Assembly (NCBI RefSeq): GCF_002979655.1
Contig: NZ_PCPG01000007.1
Location: 62,001 to 126,000 of the forward strand
Direction of reading: 5' to 3'
DNA: 64,000 nt
Source: Microbacterium sp. MYb45
Lineage (GTDB): Bacteria > Actinomycetota > Actinomycetes > Actinomycetales > Microbacteriaceae
The stretch's first letter is position 1; every line of letters starts with the position of its first letter. A program made the position numbers and the translations under genes. Of this stretch, positions 54,004 through 63,982 are shown piece by piece. The notes under the pieces are model-generated. The model had not been told where the DNA came from and ran no database searches. It saw nothing but the letters and a program-made list of their open reading frames with translations.

Positions 54004-56117
54004 GCGTGCTCTCCCTGCGCCTGGATCGCGGTGATCGCGACGGTGTTGACGATGTCGTCGACCAGGGCGCCGCGGGAGAGGTCGTTGATGGGCTTGTTGA
54101 GCCCCTGCAGCACCGGTCCGATGGCGACGGCGCCCGCCGATCGCTGCACGGCCTTGTAGGTGTTGTTGCCGGTGTTGAGGTCGGGGAACACGAACACCGT
54201 CGCCCGTCCGGCCACGGCGGAGCCGGGGAGCTTGGCCTTGGCGACCGCCGCATCCGCCGCCGCGTCGTACTGGATGGGGCCCTCCACCGGCAGCCCCGGT
54301 GCCCGCTCGCGCACGAGGGCGGTCGCCGCGCGCACCTTGTCGACGTCGGCGCCGGTGCCGGATTCTCCGGTCGAGTACGACAGCATCGCGACGCGCGGAT
54401 CGATCCCGAACTGGCGCGCCGTGGTCGCGGAGGAGATCGCGATGTCGGCGAGCTGCTCGCTCGTCGGATCGGGGATCACGGCGCAGTCTCCGTACACGAG
54501 CACACGGTCGGCGAGCGCCATCAGGAAGACACTCGAGACGACGTTCACCCCCGGCTTCGTCTTGATGATCTCGAACGACGGGCGGATGGTGTGCGCGGTC
54601 GTGTGCGCGGCGCCGGAGACCATCCCGTCGGCGAGGCCGAGATGCACCATCATCGTGCCGAAGTAGGACACGTCGGTCACGGTGTCGGCCGCCTGGGCGA
54701 GCGTGATGCCCTTATGGGCGCGGAGGCGCGCGTACTCGGCGGCGAAGCGCTCCACCAGCTCGGGGTCGGTCGGGCTGAGCACCTGGGCCGCCGCGATGTC
54801 GACACCGAGCTCGACGGCCCGCGCCCGCACCGAGGCCTCGTCCCCCAGGATCGTCAGGTCGGCGACCTCCCTGGCCAGCAGCGTGGCGGCGGCGCGGAGG
54901 ATGCGGTCGTCTCCCCCTTCGGGCAGCACGATGCGGCGACGGTCGGACCGGGCACGCTCGATGAGCCCGTACTGGAACATCAGCGGCGTCACGACGCGCG
55001 ACTCCGCGAGCCCGAGCTTCTCCGTGAGCTCGGCGATGTCGACATGCGCCTGGAACAGGCCGAGCGCACGGTCGTACCGGCTGCGGGAATCGGCCGAGAT
55101 CCGGCCACGGGCGCCCATCACCCGTACCGCGGTGTCGTACGTGCCGAGGTCGGTGGTGATGATCGGAACCGTCGAGGCGAATCCGTCGAGCAGCTGGAGG
55201 ATCGGCTCCGGCAACGGGAACGGGCCGTTCAGGATGATGCCGGCGATGCGCGGGAACGTGCCGGAAGAATCGGCCAGCAGCGCAGCGAGGAGCACCTCGG
55301 TGCGGTCGGCGGGGATCACCACGACCGCCTCTTCGGTGAGCCGCGGCAGCACGTTGACCATCGACATCCCGGCGACCACGATCGTCAGCGCCTCCGCCGC
55401 CAACCGGTCGTCGTCGCCCTTGAGGAGCTTCCCGTCGACGGCTGCGAGGATGCCGCTGATCGACGGGGCGACCAGCGCACGGTCCTCGGGGATCGCCCAC
55501 ACCGGCGTGCGCTCGTCGTGGAGGACCGCACGCACGGCATCGATCACGGCGTCGAGCGCGTCGGGGTCTGCCCGGTTCACGGCGACCGCGAAGAGTTCGG
55601 CCCGTTCGGCGGCGAGCTCGGACAGCGCCAGCTCTGCGATCTGTCCGACGGCAGCGGCTGCGCGAGCGGTCGTCGTGCCCAGCTGCTCCGCCTGGCGCTG
55701 CTGATCACGACCGCTGAGGACGAGCATGACCGGCGCCCCCAGGTTGGCGGCCACACGCGCGTTGAAGCCGAGCTCTGCAGGGCTGGCGACATCCGTGTAG
55801 TCGCTGCCGATGATCACGACGGAGTCGCACTGCGCCTCGACCGCCTTGAACCGCGCGACGATCGTCGACAGCGCCACTTCCGGGTCGCTGCGCACGTCGT
55901 CGTAGGTGACGCCGATGCAGTCCTCGTAGTCGAGCTGCACGCCGTCGTGCGCCAGCATCAGCTCGAGGATGTCGTCGCGTTCGGTGACGGATCGCGCGAT
56001 CGGACGGAACACCCCCACCCGCGGCGACACGCGCATCAAGGCGTCGAGCGCCCCGAGGGCGATCGTCGACTTTCCGGTATGGCCTTCGGCCGAGGTGATG
56101 TAGATGCTCTGCGCCAC
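54000..56117 (-). CDS. pta: Phosphate acetyltransferase
   Basis: A 705-residue long-form Pta that swaps CoA for phosphate on acetyl-CoA. The N-terminal P-loop-like domain (YITSAEGHTGKSTIALG), a middle DRTGG domain (ADRTEVLLAAL, GIILNGPFPLPEPI) and the C-terminal PTA_PTB catalytic domain (RRRIVLPEGGDDRILRAA, GAAHTTAHTIRPS, VFPDLNTGN) are present. It produces acetyl phosphate for AckA, for overflow metabolism and for acetate use at high concentration. Confidence 0.97.
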   Translation of the reverse strand: MAQSIYITSAEGHTGKSTIALGALDALMRVSPRVGVFRPIARSVTERDDILELMLAHDGVQLDYEDCIGVTYDDVRSDPEVALSTIVARFKAVEAQCDSVVIIGSDYTDVASPAELGFNARVAANLGAPVMLVLSGRDQQRQAEQLGTTTARAAAAVGQIAELALSELAAERAELFAVAVNRADPDALDAVIDAVRAVLHDERTPVWAIPEDRALVAPSISGILAAVDGKLLKGDDDRLAAEALTIVVAGMSMVNVLPRLTEEAVVVIPADRTEVLLAALLADSSGTFPRIAGIILNGPFPLPEPILQLLDGFASTVPIITTDLGTYDTAVRVMGARGRISADSRSRYDRALGLFQAHVDIAELTEKLGLAESRVVTPLMFQYGLIERARSDRRRIVLPEGGDDRILRAAATLLAREVADLTILGDEASVRARAVELGVDIAAAQVLSPTDPELVERFAAEYARLRAHKGITLAQAADTVTDVSYFGTMMVHLGLADGMVSGAAHTTAHTIRPSFEIIKTKPGVNVVSSVFLMALADRVLVYGDCAVIPDPTSEQLADIAISSATTARQFGIDPRVAMLSYSTGESGTGADVDKVRAATALVRERAPGLPVEGPIQYDAAADAAVAKAKLPGSAVAGRATVFVFPDLNTGNNTYKAVQRSAGAVAIGPVLQGLNKPINDLSRGALVDDIVNTVAITAIQAQGEHA

Positions 56118-56182
56118 GGCTTCAGCTTAGGCGCGGCATCCGTGAACCCATCGGGCATCCCACCGGAACTATTGCGCCGGCG

Positions 56183-56881
56183 TCACTCGCACGGGCCCGA
56201 CAGCGCGTCGACGACCGCCGTGGCATCCGCCTGGAACCGCGAGTAGTAGTCGCGGTCCATGTTGATCTGCACCCGATGGATCGCGTGCGAAGGCGTCATG
56301 CTCTGCCAGTCGGGAAGCCGTCCGAGACGGTCGAAGAACAGGGTCGCGGCGGTCGCCGGGTCCATCCGCTGCTCGGCACTCCCCCACCAGTCCTGCTGCT
56401 GGAACAGCCCGATGCTCGTGGTGCGCGAGCCGTCGGGGTTGGTGAACCCGCTCGTCTCCCAGTCGCCGTAGTCGATGTTGCGCAGGCTGCTCTCGCCCAT
56501 CGCGGTCATCACCCCGAGGATCTGTCCCTCTCGCGGGAAGCCCAGCCCGGCCGCCGTGCGCACGATGGTCGCCGCATTCTCGAGCTGCTCTCCGCTCCAC
56601 CCCTCGATGCCCGCCTCCGGGAACGTCTGCGGCTCGTCGATGCAGATCGGCGCCGGGTCGTGCGCGAGCCCGAGCGGGATGAGGGCCAGCAGCCCGCCGA
56701 GCACCAGGACGGCCGTGGTCGACACGAGCACCCGCTGCAGGATCTTCCGGCGGCGGAGCCGGATCGCCGCCTGCCGTCGCGTGCCGGGTTTGCGCCGCCG
56801 CGCCGTGCTCTTCCGCTTCGATCTCGGCTTCGTCGTCGCCCGCCTGCGCTTCGCCGGCGACGCCGCGCGTCGAGGACTCAT
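56183..56881 (-). CDS. Lysozyme-like (SLT-type) cell-wall protein
   Basis: A 232-residue protein: a very basic 45-residue head, one membrane helix (VLVSTTAVLVLGGLLALIPLG) and an outer domain of about 150 residues. A Glu in GVMTAMGESSLRNIDYGDWE and SIGLFQQQDWW, then MDPATAATLFFDRL, follow the lysozyme-superfamily pattern of actinobacterial transglycosylase-like domains. It probably cuts or binds peptidoglycan. The ATG overlaps the rhomboid stop (ATGA). Confidence 0.72.
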   Translation of the reverse strand: MSPRRAASPAKRRRATTKPRSKRKSTARRRKPGTRRQAAIRLRRRKILQRVLVSTTAVLVLGGLLALIPLGLAHDPAPICIDEPQTFPEAGIEGWSGEQLENAATIVRTAAGLGFPREGQILGVMTAMGESSLRNIDYGDWETSGFTNPDGSRTTSIGLFQQQDWWGSAEQRMDPATAATLFFDRLGRLPDWQSMTPSHAIHRVQINMDRDYYSRFQADATAVVDALSGPCE

Positions 56882-57489
56882 GCCGCGAGCGCTCCGCGCT
56901 CTGTTCGCGGGCGACGGCCGACGAGGGCGGCGAGCCCGCCACCGATCGCGCCGAAGAGGTGACCCTGCCAGGAGATCCCCTCGGCGACGCCGAACACCCC
57001 GGCCAGCATCGTGGCACCGTACAGGGCGAGCACGATCAACGCGATGACGGCGTAGAGGATCCGGTGGGCGACCCGGCCCGGCGCGAACACCCGCATCACG
57101 ACGTAGCCGAAGTAGCCGAACACGAGTCCGGAGGCGCCGACCGTCAGGGTTCCCGGGGCGTTGAACACCCAGGTTCCGATGCCGCCGACGATCGCGACGA
57201 TGGCCGTGACCGTCCAGAACCGGCGGGTGCCCTCCACCGCGACGAGGCAGCCGAGCACGAGGAACGGCACCGAGTTCGCGATGAGGTGCTGCCAATTCGC
57301 GTGCAGGAGCGGGCCGAGCAGGATTCCGCCGAGACCCGAGACGTCCCAGGACCGCAACCCGAAGCCGGTGAAAGATCCCGGCAGGATCGCATCGGCGAAC
57401 TGCACGACCCACATCGCGACGAGCAGGAGCACCGGCGAGGCGAATCGGCCGAGCGGATGCTGCACCTTCGGTGGTGGGGAGACGGTCAC
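56878..57489 (-). CDS. Rhomboid family intramembrane serine protease
   Basis: A 203-residue membrane protein with six helices. HANWQHLIANSVPFLVLG is the rhomboid oxyanion-side motif, TVGASGLVFGYFGY holds the catalytic Ser in GxSG, and the catalytic His is in WQGHLFGAIGGG. The start is a GTG that follows a -10 box (GACAAT) six bases upstream, hence leaderless; an upstream ATG is less likely. It is coupled to the lysozyme-like gene. Confidence 0.9.
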   Translation of the reverse strand: MTVSPPPKVQHPLGRFASPVLLLVAMWVVQFADAILPGSFTGFGLRSWDVSGLGGILLGPLLHANWQHLIANSVPFLVLGCLVAVEGTRRFWTVTAIVAIVGGIGTWVFNAPGTLTVGASGLVFGYFGYVVMRVFAPGRVAHRILYAVIALIVLALYGATMLAGVFGVAEGISWQGHLFGAIGGGLAALVGRRPRTERGALAA

Positions 57490-57495
57490 CGGATG

Positions 57496-57501
57496 ATTGT
57501 C
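57496..57501 (-). promoter_or_regulatory. -10 box, leaderless promoter of the rhomboid gene
   Basis: GACAAT on the minus strand, then six bases, then the GTG at 57489. Confidence 0.4.
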
Positions 57502-57550
57502 GCAGGTGCAGCCAGGAGACGACTGAGCATCCGGCGGATCACCCGCAGAA

Positions 57551-57647
57551 AAAGAAAGTGACCCTCCGCGCACCCAGCAGAGCCCGGTTACCCTTGCTGC
57601 GTTTCCGCCCTGGGGGAATTGGCCTGGATGCCGCCACGCGGAGAGCC
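57551..57647 (-). ncRNA. ffs: SRP RNA (4.5S-type)
   Basis: A stem of 11 bp (57647-57637 with 57570-57560 on the minus strand, two wobbles) encloses the conserved SRP domain IV: a GGAA-type loop (GGCGGAAACGC, at about 57600-57608) and the AGCAAGGG internal-loop segment. A T-rich tail (CTTTCTTTTTCTG) ends it and a -10 box TAGGAT is at 57655-57660, placing the start at about 57647. It forms the signal recognition particle with Ffh. It fills most of the 304-base gap between rhomboid and moxR. Confidence 0.88.
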
Positions 57648-57654
57648 GTCAACC

Positions 57655-57660
57655 ATCCTA
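57655..57660 (-). promoter_or_regulatory. -10 box of ffs
   Basis: TAGGAT on the minus strand, about eight bases before the predicted first base of the SRP RNA. Confidence 0.5.
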
Positions 57661-57747
57661 ACCCGATGCGCCGGGTGGTTCGAACCGTCACCGCGGATGG
57701 CGGCGAGCTCAGGGGAACCTGCCAGAGCGTTACCCCCTCCACAGGGT

Positions 57748-57753
57748 TACGAT
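57748..57753 (+). promoter_or_regulatory. -10 box of the moxR operon
   Basis: TACGAT about 40 bases before the moxR start, followed by an AGAGGGAACG ribosome site. Confidence 0.4.
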
Positions 57754-57793
57754 CGAGTAACGCGCACCGCAGCGCCGATGTGAGAGGGAACGC

Positions 57794-58783
57794 ATGCCCG
57801 AGAACGCCCCCCTGGCCCCGGTGACGATCGACGCCGAGCGGTTCGCCGCGCAGACCTCCGCGATCCTCGGCTCCATCGGCCAGGTCATCGACGGCAAGCC
57901 CGATGCCGTGCGCAGCGCGCTCGTCTGCCTCCTCGCCGAGGGGCACCTGCTCATCGAAGATGTACCCGGCGTCGGCAAGACGATGCTCGCGCGGGCACTG
58001 GCCGCGAGCGTGGACGCGACGGTGCGCCGCATCCAGTTCACCCCCGACCTGCTTCCCGGCGATGTCACCGGCGTCTCGGTCTACAACCCGGTCGATCGGG
58101 AGTTCGAGTTCAAGCGCGGCGCGGTGTTCGCCCACATCGTGATCGCCGACGAGATCAACCGCTCCTCCCCGAAGACGCAGTCCGCGCTGCTCGAGGCGAT
58201 GGAGGAGGGACAGGTCACGGTCGACGGAGCCACGCACATGCTGCCGAAGCCGTTCCTGGTCGTGGCGACCCAGAATCCGCTCGAGATGGAGGGCACCTAT
58301 GCCCTGCCCGAAGCGCAGCGCGACCGCTTCATGATGCGCATCTCGATGGGATACCCGGATGCCGCAGCCGAAACCCTCATGCTCCGTCAGCGCGATGTGG
58401 TGAGCCCGCTCGCCGCGGTGACGCCCGTCGCCGATGCGGCATCCATCTCGGAGCTCATCGCGTGGGCGCGCTCCGTCCACGTGGCACCGGCACTGGAGGA
58501 GTACACGGTCGCCCTCGCGCAGTCGACCCGCTCCGACCCGAACCTCCACCTCGGGGCGAGCCCGCGCGCCACCCTGCAGCTGATCAGGGCGGCGAAGGTG
58601 TGGGCCGCCCTCGACGGACGCGACTACGTCATCCCCGACGACATCACCGCGCTGCTGATCCCCGTGCTGGCGCACCGGCTGCTTCCCGCACGCGGCGCCC
58701 ACCGTGCCGGCGCACAGCCCGTCGAAGCCGCACTCACCCAGATCGTCGAGCGGGTGCGCGTGCCCGTCGCGACCCGCTCCTGA
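57794..58783 (+). CDS. MoxR family AAA+ ATPase
   Basis: A 329-residue ATPase: Walker A EDVPGVGKTMLA, Walker B IVIADEINRSSPKTQSALLEAM, the sensor ATQNPLEMEGTYALPEAQ and the C-terminal lid. MoxR proteins are chaperone-like and work with a downstream DUF58/vWA partner. It heads the moxR-DUF58-transglutaminase operon. Confidence 0.94.
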   Translation: MPENAPLAPVTIDAERFAAQTSAILGSIGQVIDGKPDAVRSALVCLLAEGHLLIEDVPGVGKTMLARALAASVDATVRRIQFTPDLLPGDVTGVSVYNPVDREFEFKRGAVFAHIVIADEINRSSPKTQSALLEAMEEGQVTVDGATHMLPKPFLVVATQNPLEMEGTYALPEAQRDRFMMRISMGYPDAAAETLMLRQRDVVSPLAAVTPVADAASISELIAWARSVHVAPALEEYTVALAQSTRSDPNLHLGASPRATLQLIRAAKVWAALDGRDYVIPDDITALLIPVLAHRLLPARGAHRAGAQPVEAALTQIVERVRVPVATRS

Positions 58784-58794
58784 CCGAGACCCTC

Positions 58795-59985
58795 ATGCGA
58801 CGGCGCCGATCCCTCACCAGCCGCGGCGCCGGTGCGCTCATCGCGGCGCTGTGCTGCATGATCGCCGCCAACGTCCTCGGCGCCCGCATCCTGCTCTACA
58901 TCGGGGTGCTGCTCGCCGCCCTCACGCTGTTCTCACTCCTCGCCGTCCGCCTCCCCCGCCGCTCCGGGACGGTCACCCGTCAGATCTCCACCGACCTGCT
59001 GACAGTGTCGGAGACCTCGAGGGTGACGGTGCGCTTCACGCTGCGTGCGCTCCGCGTGCCGCGAGGGCTGTGGCACGACGTGCTGCCCGACGCCGTCACC
59101 GGCGACTCGGGCGGCGAGTACCCGCCCGAGACCGGTCAGCTCACCTACCTGATCACCGGCGTCCGACGCGGCGTCTGGCCGCTTGGGCCGCTCATGCTGC
59201 GCACGGTGGATCCGTTCGGGTTGGCGCAGCGCGAGCAGCCGTTCGGCGACACCCGCAGCGTCACCGTCGTGCCCGAGGTCTTCGCCCTCGCCCCGCTCGC
59301 CGTGCGGGTCGGAGCCGCCGGAGGAACCGCGCACACCTCGTCGACGAGGCTGGGGCAGGGCAGCGACAACCTGTCACCGCGCGGCTACATCCCCGGCGAC
59401 TCGATGCGTCGCATCCACTGGCGGGCGACCGCACACCGTGGGCAGCTCATGGTGCGTCAGGAAGAGGAGGAGTCGAGCCCTGACGCGGTCGTCGTGCTCG
59501 ACCGCAGCAGTCGCCACTGGGACGCGCCGGGCGTCCACGCCGATCCGGCCTTCGAGACTGCCGTTTCCCTGTGCGCATCCGCCGCCATCCATCTCGCGTC
59601 CGAGGGCTACAGCGTCGACGTGATCGACGGCGCGGGAACTCTGCTCGGCGCCCTGCGCGGGCACGAAGACGACCGCGACGGACTGCTCGTGGCGCTGGCG
59701 ATGGTGACCCCCCGCGGCGAGAGCCGGGACCTGGCGTCGCTCATCGGCGGCACGCCTCCTGGCCCGCTGGTCTTCATCACCGGGCGCCTCGATGAGGAGG
59801 ACGCCGCCCTGCTGCGTCCGGCGGGAGCCACCGCCCCGATGCTGTTCAGCACCGAGCTGCTGCCCGGTGCCGCCGAGGCCTCCGTCCCGCACGGCTGGAC
59901 GGTCGTGGAGATCGGCGAGGACATCGCCGAGGCGTGGGAGGATGCCGTCTCGGCGCGGATCGGGGTCGGCGATGTTCCGCGCTGA
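58795..59985 (+). CDS. DUF58 domain protein
   Basis: A 396-residue protein with two N-terminal membrane helices (about 15-60) and a DUF58 domain with PGDSMRRIHWRATAHRGQLMVRQEEE, its best-known motif. DUF58 proteins are vWA-related MoxR partners. The start is the ATG at 58795, 11 bases after the moxR stop; no better site is visible. Overlaps the next gene by 14 bases. Confidence 0.9.
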   Translation: MRRRRSLTSRGAGALIAALCCMIAANVLGARILLYIGVLLAALTLFSLLAVRLPRRSGTVTRQISTDLLTVSETSRVTVRFTLRALRVPRGLWHDVLPDAVTGDSGGEYPPETGQLTYLITGVRRGVWPLGPLMLRTVDPFGLAQREQPFGDTRSVTVVPEVFALAPLAVRVGAAGGTAHTSSTRLGQGSDNLSPRGYIPGDSMRRIHWRATAHRGQLMVRQEEEESSPDAVVVLDRSSRHWDAPGVHADPAFETAVSLCASAAIHLASEGYSVDVIDGAGTLLGALRGHEDDRDGLLVALAMVTPRGESRDLASLIGGTPPGPLVFITGRLDEEDAALLRPAGATAPMLFSTELLPGAAEASVPHGWTVVEIGEDIAEAWEDAVSARIGVGDVPR

Positions 59986-62239
59986 GCAGTCACCCGCGAC
60001 CGCGGCCGCCCCCGCGCCGACCGCGCCACGGTGGCATCGCGACCGTGAGGAGACGACCGGTGTCGTCGGCCCCGGTGCGATGGCGGCTGCGGCGACGCTG
60101 GTGGCGACGTGGCCGTACACGTCGGTCATCTCTCCGGGCACCTGGTCGGGCACGGTCCTCGTCGTGGTTATCGTCGTGGCCGGCACGGGAATGCTGCTGC
60201 GGCACCTGCTGCGCCGACGGGCGGCATGGGTCCGGGACACCGGCACCCTCCTCACCCAGATCGTCGTGGCCATCGGCGCCGTGACGCTGCTCGTCGCGGG
60301 TGACACCGCGATCTTCGGGGTGGTCCCGACGACGACCACCCTCGCGGTGTTCGGAGCCCTCGGGGCCGCGGCCTTCGAGGAGGTCGCGTTCGGTTCCGCG
60401 CCGCTCGACGCCTCGCCCGGGCTCGCCGCCACGATGGGCGCCGGCTTCGCGATCGTCGCGATCCTCCTCGACCAGCTCGTGGCGCACCGCTCGGCCGTGC
60501 TGGCCGCGCTGCTGACCGGCGCCATCGGCGCGGTGCCGATGATCGTCACCCTGGGTGAGACGAACGTGATCTGGTTCGTGCTCTACGGCGTGATGGCCCT
60601 GCTCCTCTTCCGTTACACCGCGCGCCGGCATCCGGAATCGCCTCGCCGATCGTCGACCTCGCTCGCCGTCGCGCTGGGGGCCGCCGCGCTGGTCACGACC
60701 GTGGCCATCGCACCCGCGCTGCCCGTCGCCACGAGCATGGCCGGCACCGGCGTCGGCGTCACGGTCGACGCATCGCTGCGCCTCGGTGACGACCTGCGCC
60801 AACCGAACCCGGTCGAGGTGCTGACCGTGGCGGCGGACGGCGAGACCGCCCCCTACCTGCGGCTGACGACGCTCTCCCGATTCGACGGACGCGTCTGGCA
60901 GCCGGACCGAGGCGACCTGCAGTCGCAGGACGACGGCTTCGGCGCCCCGGAGTGGGGTGAGGAGATCGCGACGGAGGAGGAGAACACCTCCATCCGGGTG
61001 CTGCGCATGTCGAGCTCGTGGCTTCCGGTGCCGTACCCGGCCACCGCCGTGCAGGGTCTGAGCGGCTCGTGGCGGGTCTCCCCCGACAACCGCACGCTCT
61101 TCTCGCGCAGCGCCGATGCCGTCGGCAACGATTACACCGTCACCTCGTCCCGCCTGATCCCGACGCTCGAGCAGATCCGCGCGATCGACGCCGCGCCCCC
61201 CGTCGACGATCCCGAGGCGGAGCCCGTGGAACTGCCTGGCATCATCGCCGAGACGGCCACCGACGTGACCGCGGCTGCGAGCACCGACTACGACCGACTC
61301 GTGGCACTGCAGAACTGGTTCCGCTCGCAGTTCGCATACTCCCTCGAGACACCGGTGCAGGAGGGCTTCGACGGCACGGGTGCGGAGGCCGTGGCGCAGT
61401 TCCTCGAAGAGCGCCAGGGGTACTGCGTGCACTTCGCCGGAGCCTTCGCGCTGATGGCCGAGAGCCTGGGGATGCAGGTGCGCATCGTGGTCGGCTACCT
61501 GCCCGGCGCGCTCACCGACGAGAAACGGGGCACGGAATCGGTGTTCTCCGTGACCAGCGATCAGCTGCACTCCTGGCCGGAGGTGCTCTTCCCCGGCGTC
61601 GGCTGGGTTCCTTTCGAACCGACCGCCTCCCTGGGCGTGCCGACCGCCTTCCGCGCAGGAGTGACGCAGGGCGGTGGCTCCGGAGACCCGTCCGTCCCCG
61701 TCCCCACCACGGCCCCGCAGAGTGAAGAGACCTCGGGGCCGGAGGTGGACCGCGAAGACGCCGGCAGCGACTCGGCGGACGGCGACGCACAGCGTGGCCT
61801 CGACGCGATTCCGCTCGTGCTCACCGCACTCGGAGCCGTCGTGCTGCTCCTGCTGCCGGCGCTCATCCGCGTCGTCGAGCGCCGCGGCCGTATGAACCGG
61901 GCGCGAAGCGGGGACCCGGCCGCGGCGTGGGCCGAGCTCCGCGACACCCTGATCGACCTGCAGTGGGAAGTGTCCGATGCCGAGACCCCGCGCGTGCGTG
62001 CGGCCGGACTGGTGCGGGAGAGCCAGGTGGACCCGGAGGCGATGCGTCGACTCACGGATGCCGTCGAGCGGTCCAACTACGCCCGGTCCGGCGAGGCATC
62101 GGCAGATCTCTCCGAGCCGCTGCGACAGGTCTTGGCGCAGCTGCGCGCCAGCGTCGACCGACCGACCCGGGTGCGCGCCGCACTGCTGCCGCGGTCGCTG
62201 TACGCTCCGCGAGCCGCCGAGCCGGGAGCGGCGGCCTGA
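59972..62239 (+). CDS. TgpA-type transglutaminase-like membrane protein
   Basis: A 755-residue protein: about seven membrane helices (to about residue 225), an outer transglutaminase-like domain with the catalytic Cys in RQGYCVHFAGAFA, His in LHSWPEV and an Asp/Glu segment GVGWVPFEPTASLG, another membrane helix at about 620-640 and a cytoplasmic DUF4129-like tail. It is the third member of the MoxR-DUF58-TgpA trio, thought to process or cross-link surface proteins. The ATG at 59972 overlaps the DUF58 stop. Confidence 0.92.
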   Translation: MFRAEQSPATAAAPAPTAPRWHRDREETTGVVGPGAMAAAATLVATWPYTSVISPGTWSGTVLVVVIVVAGTGMLLRHLLRRRAAWVRDTGTLLTQIVVAIGAVTLLVAGDTAIFGVVPTTTTLAVFGALGAAAFEEVAFGSAPLDASPGLAATMGAGFAIVAILLDQLVAHRSAVLAALLTGAIGAVPMIVTLGETNVIWFVLYGVMALLLFRYTARRHPESPRRSSTSLAVALGAAALVTTVAIAPALPVATSMAGTGVGVTVDASLRLGDDLRQPNPVEVLTVAADGETAPYLRLTTLSRFDGRVWQPDRGDLQSQDDGFGAPEWGEEIATEEENTSIRVLRMSSSWLPVPYPATAVQGLSGSWRVSPDNRTLFSRSADAVGNDYTVTSSRLIPTLEQIRAIDAAPPVDDPEAEPVELPGIIAETATDVTAAASTDYDRLVALQNWFRSQFAYSLETPVQEGFDGTGAEAVAQFLEERQGYCVHFAGAFALMAESLGMQVRIVVGYLPGALTDEKRGTESVFSVTSDQLHSWPEVLFPGVGWVPFEPTASLGVPTAFRAGVTQGGGSGDPSVPVPTTAPQSEETSGPEVDREDAGSDSADGDAQRGLDAIPLVLTALGAVVLLLLPALIRVVERRGRMNRARSGDPAAAWAELRDTLIDLQWEVSDAETPRVRAAGLVRESQVDPEAMRRLTDAVERSNYARSGEASADLSEPLRQVLAQLRASVDRPTRVRAALLPRSLYAPRAAEPGAAA

Positions 62240-62293
62240 CGGCAGGGCTCCGGGACGCTCGGCTCGGGTCGGCTGGGTCGGTCGAACCCGCGT

Positions 62294-63184
62294 TCAGGCG
62301 GCGTGAGTCGTGCAGGACACGGCGACGCACGCCTCGCACACCACGAACTGCGAGCGGCAGGAGAGATCGGGGCAGTTGGCGGTGCGCTTGGTCGGCGTCC
62401 CGCAGCCGACGCACTCGCCGATGACCCGCGCGTGGTCGGAGAAATCGACGGAGCCACGGCCGTCGAACACATACAGCGAGCCGTCCCAGAGACCGTCATC
62501 GCCGTACTTCTCGCCGTAGCGGACGATGCCGCCCTCGAGCTGGTAGACCTCGCCGAAACCGCGCGCCGTCATCAGGCTCGACAGCACCTCGCAGCGGATC
62601 CCGCCGGTGCAGTAGGTCACGACCGGCTTGCCCTTCAGGTCGTCGTAGGCGCCGGAGTCGAGGAGCTGCACGAAATCGCGGGTCGTCTCGGTGTCGGGCA
62701 CGACCGCGCCGCGGAACCGCCCGATCTGCGCCTCGAGGGCGTTCCGGCCGTCGAAGAACACCACGTCGTCGCCGCGTTCCTCGATCAGGCCGTGGAGTTC
62801 TTCGGGAGTCAGCCGCGTGCCGCCACCGACGACGCCGTGCTCGTCGACCCGCAGCTCCCCCGGGGCTCCGAACGACACGATCTCGTCACGCACCTTGACG
62901 CTGAGCTTGGGAAAGTCGAGGCTGCGGCCCTCGGCATCGAGCCCCGTTCCCTCGCTCCATTTGATGTCGGCGTCGGCGAACGGCGTATACGAGCGAAAGG
63001 AACGGAGCCATTTCTTCAGGACCGTGATGTCACCACCGAGAGTGCCGTTGATCCCGTCCTTCGAGATGAGCAGTCGTCCGCGCAGCCCGAGCGCCTCGCC
63101 GATGTCGCGCTGCCAGACGCGCACGGCGTCGGGGTCGGCGAGGGGCGTGAACGCGTAGAAGAGGACGATCTTGGGGGTTGCCAC
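62294..63184 (-). CDS. trhO: Rhodanese-type tRNA uridine hydroxylase TrhO
   Basis: A 296-residue protein: an N-terminal acylphosphatase-like domain ([19 protein letters not shown]), a rhodanese domain with the catalytic Cys in [11 protein letters not shown], and a C-terminal cysteine-rich part ([22 protein letters not shown]). This is the UPF0176/TrhO family that oxygenates tRNA uridine-34. It converges on the transglutaminase gene. Confidence 0.93.
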   Translation of the reverse strand: MATPKIVLFYAFTPLADPDAVRVWQRDIGEALGLRGRLLISKDGINGTLGGDITVLKKWLRSFRSYTPFADADIKWSEGTGLDAEGRSLDFPKLSVKVRDEIVSFGAPGELRVDEHGVVGGGTRLTPEELHGLIEERGDDVVFFDGRNALEAQIGRFRGAVVPDTETTRDFVQLLDSGAYDDLKGKPVVTYCTGGIRCEVLSSLMTARGFGEVYQLEGGIVRYGEKYGDDGLWDGSLYVFDGRGSVDFSDHARVIGECVGCGTPTKRTANCPDLSCRSQFVVCEACVAVSCTTHAA

Positions 63185-63247
63185 CCAGGAATCCTACGTC
63201 GGGTGCGGGTGGTGGGCGGAACCCGCTCAGAGCCGGTCCCGGCCGCG

Positions 63248-63982
63248 CTACTTCACGTCGCGCTTCAGAAACGCGACTGCGCCAACCCCGAGTGCCGCCA
63301 CCACCCACCCTGCTACCACCAGCACGGCCAGCCATGTGTCGAGGCTGTCCTTCGGTTCCACTCCCAGGGCGGAGATGTCGAGCTGAAGGGCTTCGAGCAT
63401 TGCGAGGAGCGGAAGGTAGGCGGCGCCGGCACTCCAGAAGGGCGCCACCAGCATCGCCGCCGCCATCGACATGGATGCGGCGAACAAAGCCACCAGATGG
63501 GTCTGGATGACGATCCCGAGCCCCATTCCCCAGAGGCCCGCGACAGCGCCGAGCGCAACGACGGGGCCGACCGATGACCACTGCACAGGAATGCCGCCCA
63601 TGGCGATCATCAGCGCAATATGACCCCCCACCACGCCGGCGAGAGTGACGACCGCACCGCCGAAGGCAGCGGTGGGCATTCGGGTGAGGAAGATCACCCA
63701 CCGAGGCTGGAGCATCAGACGCTGCGCGATGACACCATCTCGGCGGTCGACGGTGTACCGGAAGGAACCGTAAACAGCCGCGACGACTGCCCCATAGGTC
63801 GCGAGCACGGCCCCGAAGGGTGCCATGAGCGCCTCGCGGACATCAGCAGGCGCAGCCGCGAACTCCGGTGGGACACTCGTCGCCAGGGAGAGCGACATCA
63901 CGAATGCCGCAACCGCGCTCCAGAGGAGGACGACGTCGGCCGTGAAGCTCCGGCTCTGAGCGCACAGAGCCCGCAGAATCAC
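63248..63982 (-). CDS. ABC-2-type membrane permease-like protein, 5' end uncertain
   Basis: A membrane protein of at least 244 residues with six helices (for example DVVLLWSAVAAFVMSLSLA at the front and LAVLVVAGWVVAALGVGAVAFL at the end), like ABC-2 permeases of multidrug or lantibiotic-type exporters. A GTG at 63982 with GAAGGG seven bases upstream is a good start, but the frame stays open to the window edge, so more N-terminal residues are possible. Its partner ATPase would be outside the window. Confidence 0.65.
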   Translation of the reverse strand: MILRALCAQSRSFTADVVLLWSAVAAFVMSLSLATSVPPEFAAAPADVREALMAPFGAVLATYGAVVAAVYGSFRYTVDRRDGVIAQRLMLQPRWVIFLTRMPTAAFGGAVVTLAGVVGGHIALMIAMGGIPVQWSSVGPVVALGAVAGLWGMGLGIVIQTHLVALFAASMSMAAAMLVAPFWSAGAAYLPLLAMLEALQLDISALGVEPKDSLDTWLAVLVVAGWVVAALGVGAVAFLKRDVK

